Source: Glebionis coronaria
Taxonomy: Eukaryota > Streptophyta > Magnoliopsida > Asterales > Asteraceae
DNA: 64,000 nucleotides
Direction: 5' to 3'
Assembly: GCA_025667525.1 (NCBI GenBank)
Contig: CM046878.1
Coordinates: forward strand, 398,804,433-398,868,432
This document shows, piece by piece, positions 44,787 through 56,150 of the stretch. Positions within the stretch are counted from its first letter, which is position 1, and every line of letters begins with the position of its first letter. The notes under the pieces were generated by a model. It was not told where the DNA came from. It did not search any database and saw nothing but the letters and a program-made list of their open reading frames with translations. The position numbers were made by a program, and so were the translations under genes.

Positions 44787-46328
44787 GACTCTGGATGCAC
44801 GAAGCACATGATGGGGAATCTCAAGCTTCTAATCAACTTCGTGGAGAAGTTCCTGGGTACGGTCCGATTTGGAAATGATCAATTTGCACCGATCCTGGGA
44901 TATGGAGATTTGGTTCAGGGAAATATAACGATAAAAAGGGTATACTACGTCGAAGGGATCAATTACAATCTTTTCTCGGTTGGTCAATACTGTGATGCGG
45001 ATTTGGAGGTTGCCTTTAGGAAGAAGACATGTTTTGTTCGTGATTATGATGGAAATGATTTACTTACCGGTACACGGGGTACTGATCTCTATACTATTTC
45101 ACTTCAAGATACAACTTCATTAACTCCAATTTGCTTCATGGCTAAAGCTTCAACGACTCATGCATGGTTATGGCATCAACGTCTATCTCACCTCAACTTT
45201 GATACCATCAACTTGCTTTCCAAGAAAGATATTGTGAGAGGCCTTCCAAGTTTGATATTCATCAAAGATCATCTTTGTTCTTCTTGTGAGCTTTGTAAAG
45301 CTAAACGAAGTAGCTTCAAAACAAAGACTACACCAAGCTCTAATGGACGATTAGATCTTATCCATATGGATCTGTGTGGTCCCATGCGTGTTCATAGTAT
45401 CAATGGGAAGAAATGTATTCTGGTAATTGTCGATGATTACTCAAGGTACACATAGACTCACTTCTTGAGGTCCAAGGATGAAACACCCGAAGTTCTCATC
45501 AGCTTCCTTAAACTGATACAACGTGGTCTTCCAGCTCAAGTTAAAGTGGTTCGTACTGACAGAGGTACAAAATTTTTGAATTCAAATCTGAGAAACTATT
45601 TTGAAGCCGAAGGAATTGAACATGAAACATCTATTGCTCGAACACCCGAACAAAACGGCGTTGTTGAAAGACGAAACCGTACTTTAGTTGAGGCTGCTCG
45701 AACATTATTATCCACTTCAAAACTTACACTATACTTTTGGGCCGAAGCCGTGTCAACCGCATGCTACACACAAAACCGCTCCTTAATTATCCCAAGACAT
45801 GAAAAGACACCATATCACATAATTCATGATCGAAAACCTTCACTCAAAAACCTTCACGTTTTTGGATGTACTTGTTACATAATACGAGATGGTGAAAATT
45901 TTGATAAGATGAAAGAGAAAGGTGATGCATGTATTCTTGTGGGATATGCAACTCAATCTAAGGGGTATAGAGTATACAACAAGAGAACAAAATTGATAGT
46001 CGAGACTATTCACATCCGATTTGATGAATTACAAGAGATGGGACTTGAACAAAATAGTTTAAGTCCCGATCCACAACGACAAACGACTTCCGTTCACAAT
46101 CGCACGAAACTCGGAACTCAAGACCACAACAATGAACCGTCAAGTTCAACGTTGGTTCAAGGAAATGTTCCACGAGCAGATATGACAGTCAACACGACAC
46201 TTGAAGAGTTGGAAATGTTATATGGACCAATGTATGATGAATATTTCACGGGGGAGAAACAAGTTGTATCGAAGTCTTCCGCTGTCACTCATGATAAGAA
46301 TGATGATACCTATCATCGTCAACAATAG
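44787..46328 (+). pseudogene. pol: Copia B protease and integrase
   Basis: Protease triad Asp-Ser-Gly at 44787-44795, in Leu-Asp-Ser-Gly-Cys-Thr-Lys-His-Met. Pre-integrase and HHCC region: Trp-His-Gln-Arg-Leu-Ser-His, Cys-Ser-Ser-Cys. Core: His-Met-Asp-Leu-Cys-Gly-Pro, Arg-Thr-Asp-Arg-Gly-Thr-Lys-Phe (Arg where Asn is usual) and Val-Val-Glu-Arg-Arg-Asn. TAG at 45453-45455 replaces Trp; TAG at 46326-46328 ends the segment. Confidence 0.88.
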
Positions 46329-48272
46329 GATACAACTTCATCTACTTCAACACCGGTTGCTGTAGAGTTACTTCCTCAAAATATCACATCAACAACCGCT
46401 CCTACAACATCCACAACTACTGTCATTGCTCCAGAGAACACAAATCAAGCAGACAATGCATTATCTGACGAAGTCGAATTTATCAACCCATTCGGTACAC
46501 CGGTACACAAAACTGGGGAGTCTTCTACTCGCCATGTTGATCCGTTAAATATGCATACGTTCTATCAGTGACATCCTTAAACACATCATTGGACCCGAGA
46601 TCATCCTTTGGTTCAATTAATTAGAAACCCTTCACAGCCTATTCGCACAAGACGACAGCTTAACACCGATGGTAATGTTTGTATGTTCGCTCTCGCCGTG
46701 AGTACAGCTGAACCAACAAATATCAAAGAAGCCTTGGCTGATCATGCTTGGATTGAATTGATGACGGATGAACTTCAACAATTTGAAAGACTTAAAGTCT
46801 TGGAACTTGTTGACAGACCATACGATGTAATACCATTAAATCTTCGATGGATCTGGAGAAACAAGATGGATGAAGAGAACACGATTATCAAGAATAAATC
46901 TAGGCTAGTGGCTAAAGGGTATAGACAGAAAGAGGGTATTGATTTTGAAGAATCATTTGCACCAGTTGCTCGTATGGAAGCGGTCAGGATTTTTCTTGCT
47001 TATGTTGCACATAAGGGATTCATCGTTTATCAAATGGACGTAAAGACGACGTTTCTTAGCGGTCCTTTGAAGGAAGAAGTCTATGTCACGCAGCCGGAAG
47101 GATTCGTCAATCCTCATTATCCTGACAAGGTGTATCGTCTCAACAAAGCACTTTATGGACTCAAGCAAGCTCCAAGGGCGTGGTACGACGATCTCTCGAA
47201 ATTACTGGTCTCCAAAGGTTTCTCAAAAGGTTCTATTGATCTAACTTTGTTTACTTATAAATATGGGGATGACATTTTGCTTGTGTAGATTTATGTTGAT
47301 GACATTATTTTCGGGTCTACAAACCCAAAACTTTCAAAATGGTTTGAAAAAGTAATGCACAACAATATTAAAATGTCTATGATGGGCGAACTAAAATTCT
47401 TTCTAGGAATTCAAGTTCACCAATCCCCAAGTGGTATCTTCATTAACCAAGCTAAGTATTGTCAAAAGATAATCAAAAAGCATGGTATGACCTCATGTGA
47501 CCCCGTTGGGACACCATTATCAACCACATCCCTAGATGCTGATTTAGTGGGAGATGCAATAGATCAAACGAGATATCGTTCCATGATCGGCTCCCTCATG
47601 TACTTAACAGCAAGCAGACCAGATATATCACATGCTACGTGTTATTGTGCACGATATCAAGAACGACCCACTTAAAAGCACCTCAAGGAGGTTAAACGGA
47701 TCTTTCGGTACCTTCAGAATACCATTCACATGGGACTCTGGTATCCGAGGGAAACCAGTTTCTTTCTAACGGCCTATTCAGATTCTGATCATGCAGGGTG
47801 TCTTGATACACGTAAAAGTACTTCTGGTGGTGCACATTTTCTAGGTCAAGATAAGCTTGTGGGATGGTCTTCTAAGAAGCAGGATTGCACATCATTGTCC
47901 TCAGCCGAAGTGGAGTATGTGTCTCTATCTACGTGTTGTGCTCAAGTTCTTTGGATGAGAACACAACTCACAGGTTATGGCTTCCACTTTGATAAAGTAC
48001 CTATGTACTATGATTCAAAGTCCGCCATAGCCATCTCCTGCAATCCGGTACAACATTCCCGCACGAAGTACATTGATGTCAGATATCACTTCATTAAGGA
48101 ACAAGTTGAAAAAGGTATTGTTGAATTATACTTTGTTGGAACTGATTACCAATTAGCTGACTTGTTTACAAAAGCTCTTTCGAAAGAGAGGTTTGCGTAT
48201 CTAGTTAGGCAAATTGGTATGAGATGTTTGACTCCAGAAGAACTGGAGATTCTAGCAAAGAAGCTTGCTTGA
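46329..48272 (+). pseudogene. pol: Copia B linker, reverse transcriptase and RNase H
   Basis: A Thr/Pro-rich linker with two stops near 46570-46580 leads to RT from 46608. Motifs: [26 protein letters not shown], and Tyr-Val-Asp-Asp at 47292-47303, right after a TAG (47286-47288) that replaced Gln. A further stop lies at 47673-47675. RNase H has Tyr-Ser-Asp-Ser-Asp-His-Ala and Ser-Ala-Glu-Val-Glu-Tyr and ends naturally at TGA 48270-48272. Confidence 0.9.
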
Positions 48273-49707
48273 TTCATCTATCAAACATCTACTTGTAAAT
48301 ATTAATGAAAAAGCAAAATAAAAAATTAAAAAATCTTTCAAATTACCAAAAAGATTCTTCTCGACATGTCTTTCAGTATCGATAATATGGATGTGCCTAG
48401 AAATTTCGCTCAATAACGACACGGGTGTGTACATAAAGCTCGAATGAAAGTTGTAAATATTTTTCAAAACATGTCATTTCTATCTTTTTAGGAAAATGTC
48501 TATTTTGGACTATTTTCCAACAACGAGTAGAGTAATCTATCTCGGGTTGAGCTTGTCACAAAACATTCAACGTTTAGAGCTCAACACTATGGCTTGTAAT
48601 CACTTTCAGATTACAACCCGGCTCGATATTCACGGGGGAGTGTACGATTTAGTGCGCTTACCCTCAGCAAAAGAAGTTAAATCTTCTTACACTTGAGTGG
48701 ATTTTTCAAAACATTCAAAGTTTATGAACTCAAGTTTATGCTTTAGAAAAACTTTTTCGCTAAAAAGAAATAATGTTTTTCAAAAAGCGTTGAACACAAT
48801 ATTTTCAAGAATTTCTCAATGATTATTCAAAATCTTTCAAAAATTGTGTGTTCAAAACTCCTATCCTCAAAAGATAAATGTGGATCATATCCTCGTAATG
48901 GCAATTCCATTGGATCAATTTTTGAGGGGGAGTGTTCCAAATTCATGCTAGTTTGACACATTCTTCTCCCGGAGTTTTTCAAGACTATTTTTCAAAATAT
49001 ATTCTAATCAAATTTGGTATTCTAACATCAAAAGATTTTATATATTAGAGATAGGGGGAGAAAATGTGATTAAAATGTGATCTAAAGACTCAAGCACTCA
49101 TGGTTACGATCAAAAACCCACAACATCTTTAATTCACGACGTTATTGGTGTCAAAAGGGTGGTTAGGTTTAAGTCCTATGATCCAACCAGAACCGGAGGG
49201 ATCTTCCCAGGGACAATCCAATAGATTATTAGAAGTCCTTAGGAAAGATGGAGTAGAATGTGAACGTAGCTGAATGCCGACTAAGTACTGATGATAGCAC
49301 TGGAACAATCACAACAAGGTGTTATTAATGATGTCTTGGTAAGCATAGAAGGGGTTGAAGAATGAAAAAGAAATGTAAGGATAAAGGGTGTAAAGAAAGA
49401 AGCCCTCCATACAACTTAGGCAGAAACCGGGTCAACACATCATGAAGACAACGCATCATGGACCCAGTGATGAAATACACAGCCCCTCCCTAGCTGACTC
49501 AGGCTTCTCTCAAAAGAAGTTTGTTTTATTGTCACGGAGATCAACATGACTTCTATTGACTTTCTCACTCCGAGATAGTTGATATTGAATAGGTGGCATC
49601 TGCTCCAGCCTCCAACCACTAAAAGTGCACAAATCGAGTCTAGAGCCAAGAGATCAATCAAATCTCGTTAGGACACACGGATGAAGATCAAGAGAGTCCT
49701 ATACTAT

Positions 49708-50100
49708 ATCCTTGTGATATTGCTAGAACACTCATAGTGATACTACTTGGTATTCACAATGATGAGTGGAAATCCTTCCAGTGTTAACAACAAACAACAC
49801 TATGGTAGGTCATGTGTAAGATTCTTTATGAGTTGAATATATGTAAAACTGAAAAGCAACAGTAGTTTGATTCTGAATTGATTCAAACTCGTTGCAGGTT
49901 TCTACAAAATATCTTTATGGTCTTGCCAGAACATTCAGAGTATTTATTAATATTCACAGTGATGAATGGAAATCCTTCTAGCATCAACATCAAACAACGC
50001 TACGGTAGGTAACTTGCAAGATTTTTATGAATCAAGCTTGTGTCAACTGGAAAGCAACAATGGTAAGATTCTTAATGAATCAAACTTGTTCCAGGATTTT
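49708..50100 (+). repeat. Imperfect tandem duplication, about 202 bp per unit
   Basis: Both units contain AGAACA.TCA, TATTCACA.TGATGA, GGAAATCCTTC, AACAAC, GGTAGGT and GAAAGCAACA in the same order. Confidence 0.75.
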
Positions 50101-50253
50101 GAATTGACGACTTTAATCAAGCGGATATTTATCTAACTGATTCACTCTTTACGTTCGCAGTCTTGCTTTGAGACGGTCGAGTAAAGAGAACGACTAGTAC
50201 AGCCGCGAAACCCTGTCAAGGAGGTTCTTAATTGAATCTGCCTAATCACAGGT

Positions 50254-50309
50254 ACGATATTTAATATCGTGTAACGGTCTTCACCGACCGGAGGTAAAAC
50301 GCTACCGGT
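50254..50309 (+). other. Cluster of hairpins in the copia B 3' region
   Basis: ACGATAT-TTA-ATATCGT (50254-50270), CGGTC-TTCACC-GACCG (50275-50290) and GGTA-AAACGC-TACC (50293-50306) follow one another with 2-4 base gaps. ACCGG (50287-50291) can alternatively pair with CCGGT (50305-50309), giving two exclusive folds. Confidence 0.6.
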
Positions 50310-50779
50310 TTAGGACGAATGTCAAAGCCATTCAGTCCGTGTCTATGTTTTGTCTCAAGAAGGTGGCGTTACGGTGTACTCAGTAAAGTCAAAGATTCAA
50401 AACCACATACTCATGCCCAAAGACATTCAACAATCAAGAAAGCTAAAGACTTCTGCAACTCTGATGATCAAAACCTTCCTCAACAATTAATGTAGAGGAA
50501 TGACCTCTATTCAAAGGAGATTGTTAGCAAGCTTTCAAGATAAAGCAAAGTATGAGCATGTGGATGAAGACACAAGATCGCAAGATGGCAAAGACAAGTC
50601 AAGAATTATTGGAAGATCTCAAGATAAAAGACAAAGTCGAAAGACAACGACAAAGGCTCAAAGATCACAGCATGAAGGAACAAGAAGACTATTACACGTT
50701 CAAGACTATTTATGACGAAATTCGTAATCTCCATTGATTTCCAAATATCAAAGAGGAATGACCTCACATTGGGAAAGAT

Positions 50780-51114
50780 TGTTAGCCTCAAATTATTGAG
50801 TCAAACAAGAATGTTCGGTCATAGGTTTATGTTGGAAATACGTTTTACGTATATAGAAAGTCTCGGTCACTCCAACAATGTAGTTATAGGCTCGTAGTAG
50901 TGTTTAGTTTCATTTATTAAATAGCCCGACCCATGAGCATGTTCATGGTCCGGAGGCCCAAGTCCATTAAGGACTTGGGTATTTAAACCTCTTTCCACCA
51001 TGGAAAGAGGTGTTGGTTGTTTCATTTCTTGTTTTCCATAATACAAGTTTATTTCATTTCTCTCTCTAGAAAACATCAACCCCCTTGATTCTTAAATATT
51101 ATCATTGTTCTACA
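50780..51114 (+). repeat. LTR joining copia B and copia C
   Basis: TGTTAGCC to TTCTACA, 335 bases, with a polypurine tract before it and a primer site after it. It therefore serves as a 3' LTR for the left element and a 5' LTR for the right one. Two perfect palindromes flank TATTTAAA (50980-50987): CCCAAGTCC/GGACTTGGG (50957-50979) and ACCTCTTTCCA/TGGAAAGAGGT (50987-51011). Confidence 0.85.
50957..51011 (+). promoter_or_regulatory. TATA box between two palindromes, copia B/C LTR
   Basis: A 9-bp stem, then TATTTAAA, then an 11-bp stem with a 3-base loop, with no gap between them. The start site would fall near the second stem. Confidence 0.7.
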
Positions 51115-51116
51115 AT

Positions 51117-51129
51117 TGGTATCAAGAGC
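51117..51129 (+). other. Primer binding site (initiator tRNA-Met type), copia C
   Basis: TGGTATCAAGAGC, two bases after the LTR; a near match to the usual TGGTATCAGAGC. Confidence 0.85.
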
Positions 51130-51966
51130 ATGGGATGAAATATAGGTTTGTTTTAAGTGTTGCATATGTGTTTATAAGCATTTCGTAGCTTTTTGAGTTT
51201 ATATTGCCGAATCATCAAATTTTTTTTGTGTTTTATCGTGATTTCAAGAACCTTAACGTATTCAGTCGTGTTGTAGTGTTTTTTGGTGTCTTGATTTTGG
51301 TTAAAACACAATCTTTCTTGGATCAAAAGTTCAAAAATTTCTTGTGTTCTTCATTCCGAATTTCAAGCTACATCACCATCGGAAAGTACTAGTGAAAAGG
51401 GTTCCATCGCAATAACCATCACCATCGAAAAGTGACTGGTTCTACTTTGCGATACTTGGATTTTGATACTTATTCCGATCTGAATATTCCGATCGTTCTT
51501 TGCGATCTGGGATTCCGACGGTTATAAGGAAGTTTTAAATCGTTACTCTGCCTAAATTTTGTCAGCTATATTCCGATCTAAATCATTCCGACAGCACTTT
51601 GCGATCTGAGCATTCCGACAGGACTTTGCGATCTGAACATTTCGACAGCTTTGCATTGCGATCTAGGCACTCCGATACCATCATCATTCCGACAGGGTTA
51701 CATTACGATCTAAGCATTCCGATAGTAAGACATTCCGATCTGGACTTTCCGATCTGGGTATTCCGACAGAAAGAACATTCCGATAGAACCTGTTTTTTGG
51801 ATACTTAGTGGATTTCTTCTATTTGGCATTTAATTTGGTAATTTGGAAAATTTCAAAAGCAAACACAACAACAAGATAACAACATCTTTTAATTAACAAC
51901 ACAGAAAACTCATAACCTTATTTCATTGTTCGATCATCTTTGATAATCTTTTCAAGGTATCACAAA
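51130..51966 (+). other. Copia C leader with mixed word array
   Basis: AT-rich leader. From 51446 to 51788 it contains ATTCCGACAG/ATTCCGATAG words interleaved with TTGCGATCTG and ATTCCGATCTG. The second word resembles the array of Athila 1. A gag ATG is at 51967; an in-frame ATG at 51940 is less likely as the start because it lacks the family-like beginning. Confidence 0.88.
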
Positions 51967-53427
51967 ATGAACTCACATTCATATATGCCAACTATGACTT
52001 CACTTACCGATATTTCGATCATTTCGGGTACCGATACTCGCCCACCTTTGCTCATCAAAGATTTATTTGAAGCATGGCAAGGCCGTATGAGAGTGTACAT
52101 CATGGGCAAACAAAATGGTCGACTTATGCTTCAATCAATTGATAAAGGTCCATTAGATTGGGGAGAGGTTACCGTCAACAATGTGACAAGGGCAAGGGAG
52201 TATCACGAGTTAACCGATGCTAACAAACTCATTGTAGATGCCGATGAGAGGGCTGTTCAGACAATTCTTCAAGCCCTTCCACCTGATATCTTTCGAATGG
52301 TAAGTGAACATACAGTGGCAAAGAATCTTTGGGATCGACTTGCGGTCTTGCTACAAGGGACATCTCTCACTAAGCAAGAAAGAGAGTGTCAACTGTATGA
52401 TTTGTTTGATAGGTTCAAATACATTCCAGGGGAGACTCTTCATGATTTTTACTGGCGTTTTACCACTTTGATGAATGACATGAACGTCTATAATCTAAGG
52501 ATTGAACAGTTTCAGTTAAACACCAAGTTTTTTAACACATTGCCCCCTGAATGGAGTCAATATGTCACTGATGTCAAGATGATTCGCGATTTACACAAGT
52601 CCAATTTAGATCAACTCTATGCTTTCTTACAACAACACGAGAAGCATGTGATCCAAAACAGAATCTCTCAGGGATCTTATCATGAACCAATGGCATTATT
52701 GGCAAACCATCCTACATTGTCATACCACAACTCTCAGCTTGCTTTAGGACACAAATCTTCATATCAACCTGTGTATCAAACACCAAGCTTCCCACAGTAC
52801 TCGATTCTGCCACCGTCGCCTACATCTTATCACCAACCAGCAACATCATCATCACAAGGAGATTCACACCCATTACCTTATGCTTCACACCAGTATTCAC
52901 CGTATCAACCTCCAACAAACCTTGCTTGTACCTATCCACAACTTAAGGCTCCTCAACCTCATTACTCACAACAAGTCAGTGCTCCATCCAATCAAATTGT
53001 AGCTCAAGCAGCACCAACATTTTACTGTGAAGATGACATTCCTGTCCCTGAATTTAGACAAGGAGATAGCCCCACTGATATCCTTGCTCAGATGTCTGCT
53101 TATTTAAGTCAAACATTGAACAAACGAGGTTACAGAGGTCCAGTAACAACTAACAATCAGTTAAGGAACTCGTCTAACTCTCGACAACAGGCAACAATTT
53201 AGGACGGAAGAGTCATGGTGCAACCACTTCAAGGGAGATCTAATTCGTCTACTGCTGGTGCACGTTCATCCACTACTACTGCTACAAGAGCAAACAACAC
53301 TGGTAAAATGAAGGTGGTTATTTGCTACAACTGCAAAGGGGAAGGGCACATGGCCCGAGAGTGCAAGCAGCCTAAGAGGAAAAGGGACGGCACATGGTTT
53401 CAGGAGAAGATCTACCTGGTGAATGCT
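51967..53427 (+). pseudogene. gag: Copia C gag
   Basis: A core with Trp-Gln-Gly-Arg-Met, Glu-Arg-Ala-Val-Gln and Thr-Leu-Pro-Pro-Glu-Trp, then a long Gln/Pro/Ser/Tyr-rich part (52680-53000). TAG at 53200-53202 interrupts the frame, which then continues to an intact zinc knuckle Cys-Tyr-Asn-Cys-x4-His-x4-Cys (about 53323-53364). It reaches Leu-Val-Asn-Ala, where the solo LTR is inserted. It would bind and package element RNA. Confidence 0.88.
53423..53427. repeat. Target site duplication of the solo LTR, left copy (ATGCT)
   Basis: ATGCT before 53428 matches ATGCT at 57357-57361. Joining Val-Asn-Ala to Gln-Ala-Gln-Gly restores the copia frame. Confidence 0.92.
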
Positions 53428-54531
53428 TGATGAGACGGCTTTTATACATGGTCTCATCGTCCAAAACGGGCTTTAAATGCATTTAATATCATCAAAATGG
53501 CCAAATATATGCTTGTGTTTGTTACTTGTGTATTTTAGGTACGGATATTGAGGAAATGACAAAAAGATCACAAGAAACATGCAAAAACGAACACGAGAAA
53601 TGAAGTCGCACAATGAACCAAACCCGAAAGATGAATTTTCAAAAAGACCCTTGAGACATGAAGATTGGCAAATTTAGTCCCTCAACAAAACTAAATGGTC
53701 AATAATGGTCCTCCAAGAAGTCAACAAATAAGTCAAGGCCTTGAATTATCAAGACATGTCAAAAACAGCCCTTGAAGATTGCCAAAATTACACTTGTAGT
53801 CCTTAAAACAAGTTTCAAAACTTGTTGTGCCAAAACTGCCAATGTTCAAAAGTTGATATGTATTAAATGGGCGTTGATAGCCATTTAATACAAAGTGAAC
53901 AAAGTTTGAAAAGAAAGGGGGCAAACCTGCCAGACAGCCAAACTCCATCCATCCACTCCCTGCTTGACACATCACCCACTCACACCCATTAACCAATCAG
54001 ACACCTCCTTTTCTCCACATCACCTCTCCACTCACTTTTCAAACCAGATTAATTAATACTTAAACCCTTCCCTCCCAAACACAAATTTAAATTAACCTTT
54101 TTACAAAACGGATTAAATCACCCCTTAACCCACCCCTTAAACCCTAATATTTCCAGAAAGAACATCAATTAAATTAAAGGGTTTTTGGGTAATTATTTCC
54201 AGATCATTGATTAAACACCACTTAAACCCAAAACCACCCTTAAACCCCCATCACCATCACCTCACATGTTTGTGCAACCCTCCCCTGCCCCACTATTCAC
54301 TCTCAAACAAAATGAGGACAGCAAATCAACATCCCACAACAATTTCGTGTTCCCAAAGGCAAAATGGACGACCAAGATCATCTTTTTCACTGCTGGCATC
54401 CCACAAACTGCCAAAGATCTTCACATGGCTTATTTTTGACTGAAAATTCAAAATCATCCAAGGGCAAGATTGGAAGTTCAAGTGTTAGGGTTTTTAGCTT
54501 CTATTCACTTCTAGAATCACACGTGTAAGCC

Positions 54532-54540
54532 TATATAAAG
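54532..54540 (+). promoter_or_regulatory. TATA box of the solo LTR
   Basis: TATATAAAG about 1.1 kb into the LTR, in a GC-mixed stretch just downstream of ACACGTGT (54519-54526). Confidence 0.55.
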
Positions 54541-56074
54541 GCACATAGGACTTAGCTAAGTTCTTGTTCTTGATTTTTTCTCCTTTTTCACAAGCTTTGT
54601 AAATCCAGTTTATTAAGGAATATAAATGGTTTAAGTGTTTGTTGATGAGAAAGATTGAGTTCCTTTTACATTTTATGTTGATTTAATTTCATGTTGAGTT
54701 TGGTTTAAGTTTCAGCAAAGGTTTTCAAAATTCCAAGTTTCTGTTTTCTTTTTAAGCTTTTTTCTCAAATCTTAAAATTCATACAAATCTGATACAATGG
54801 TGATTAAGTGTGTTGGTGTGATGGTATTTGAGCTTGTGTATGTCCATAACACCATGGCTTGTTCTGGTGTAGTGGGTACCCAAGTTTAAATAGCCATTGG
54901 TTTGGTCATTTCATTTTCTTAGTTTATCATAATCTCTCCCACAAGCTAAGGCTCTCTTCTAGCTTAATCCATAAGCTAGGGGCAAGCTCTTAAGCTTTTA
55001 CACAAGCTTTGTTCCCTTTTCTCTTAGCAGATTCAAAAAGGAACCAATCTTATTCATTTTTTGTTAAGCAAACTTCATCAGAACCTCAACCAAGTTCAGC
55101 ACAAGGCCGGGCTTGTTTGGAGGTGGTTTTTCAACCACTAAGGGTCCTGAATGTAGGACCCTTAAGGTAGCTCCTTGCTTCTTATTTCAATTTTTAGTTT
55201 TCTTAAAACATTATGTGTTTAAGTGATTATTGCATGAAAGTTGTTAAGTGATAGTAATTGTGCTCGTTATTGCTTCCTTGTTTGATTATATGCATGTTAG
55301 TTTGAGTTTGATTCAATTTGATTGAGTTTTGATAAGATTTGCTTTGTTAAATTTTCATTTTCATAGTTTAAGGGGTGTTTGGATTTGTGTTTTAGTCAAG
55401 ATTTTGGTTAAAGTTTTGTGTTAAAACCAGTTTACACTCACTCATTAGGTACTAATTAGGGTGTATGCTAGTTTGGTTTTTCATTTGGAAGAGTTTTTAA
55501 CAAAGTGTATGCTTAAAAGTTGGAAAAGATAGCTTGAAATCTGTCACTTCACTTTTCTGATCATTTGTGTGGATTTGAGCCTTCAAATTTGTTAACCTGC
55601 TAGACTATAGGTTGTTTAAGGTTTGTGGACTGCTTATTTGTCATTTGTTCAGCTGGATTGCAACTTGTTGGCCTTCAAAATTCATTTGTATGCAAGTAAT
55701 ATAGCCCACAAGTCATCAGACCTAGCATAGTATATCAGCAACCTTTTATGTGCTTTGTTCATGTGATCTTGGCTAGTACTTGCTTGTTTTCTATTTTGAT
55801 TTGACTCCTTATACTCCAAAGAGTATAAGGGTGCCTTTGTCCATCATAAACATCCACAAAAAAGCAGAATCAAGCCCTCTTGATTCATATCTTCACTTGT
55901 GAAGATACTCATATACCCACTTGTTGTTCATCAGAAAGTTGTGCATAACTAGGCACGTTTTGGCTTTCCTAAGCCTTAATCTTTGTTATTTTGGGTTTGT
56001 GTTTGTGTTTTAGAAGTTAATTAAGTACCTGGATTAAGTTTTAAAAGTAAAAAAAAAGAAAAAAGTTTGTAAAA

Positions 56075-56150
56075 AGCTCACCTTGCCTGGGCTCGAACAC
56101 GCGACCTTGCTTTCCAAGGACTAACGTGTTAACCAGTGATCCAGATGGCT
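56075..56150 (-). ncRNA. tRNA-like Pol III unit, antisense inside the solo LTR
   Basis: Minus strand: GTGTTCGAGCCC resembles a B box, GGATCACTGGTTAA a weak A box, and CCTT-GGAAAGC-AAGG an anticodon-like arm. The ends AGCCATCT and AGGTGAGCT pair over 8 bases with one bulge, and a T5 run follows. The T-arm does not pair well. Same orientation relative to the LTR as the unit at 38250-38327. Confidence 0.35.

Larger units (their letters stand above)
48273..50779 (+). other. Copia B long 3' noncoding region
   Basis: No ORF of note. Purine motifs CGGGGGAGTG (48635), GAGGGGGAGTG (48934) and AGGGGGAG (49054) resemble polypurine tracts. A 200-bp imperfect tandem duplication lies at 49708-50100 and a cluster of hairpins at 50254-50309. 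A short repeat of the last segment (AGGAATGACCTC and following) occurs near 50496 and 50753. It ends in the tract ACATTGGGAAAGAT (50766-50779) before TGTTAGCC. Confidence 0.65.
39148..51114 (+). mobile_element. Ty1/copia element B
   Basis: 5' LTR 39148-39542, initiator-Met primer site, leader with word array, gag, long coiled-coil spacer, protease, integrase, RT, RNase H (stop 48272) and a 2.5-kb 3' noncoding region ending in a polypurine tract before the LTR at 50780. That LTR is not a close copy of the 5' LTR, so the right border may be chimeric. At least nine stops or shifts. Confidence 0.8.
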
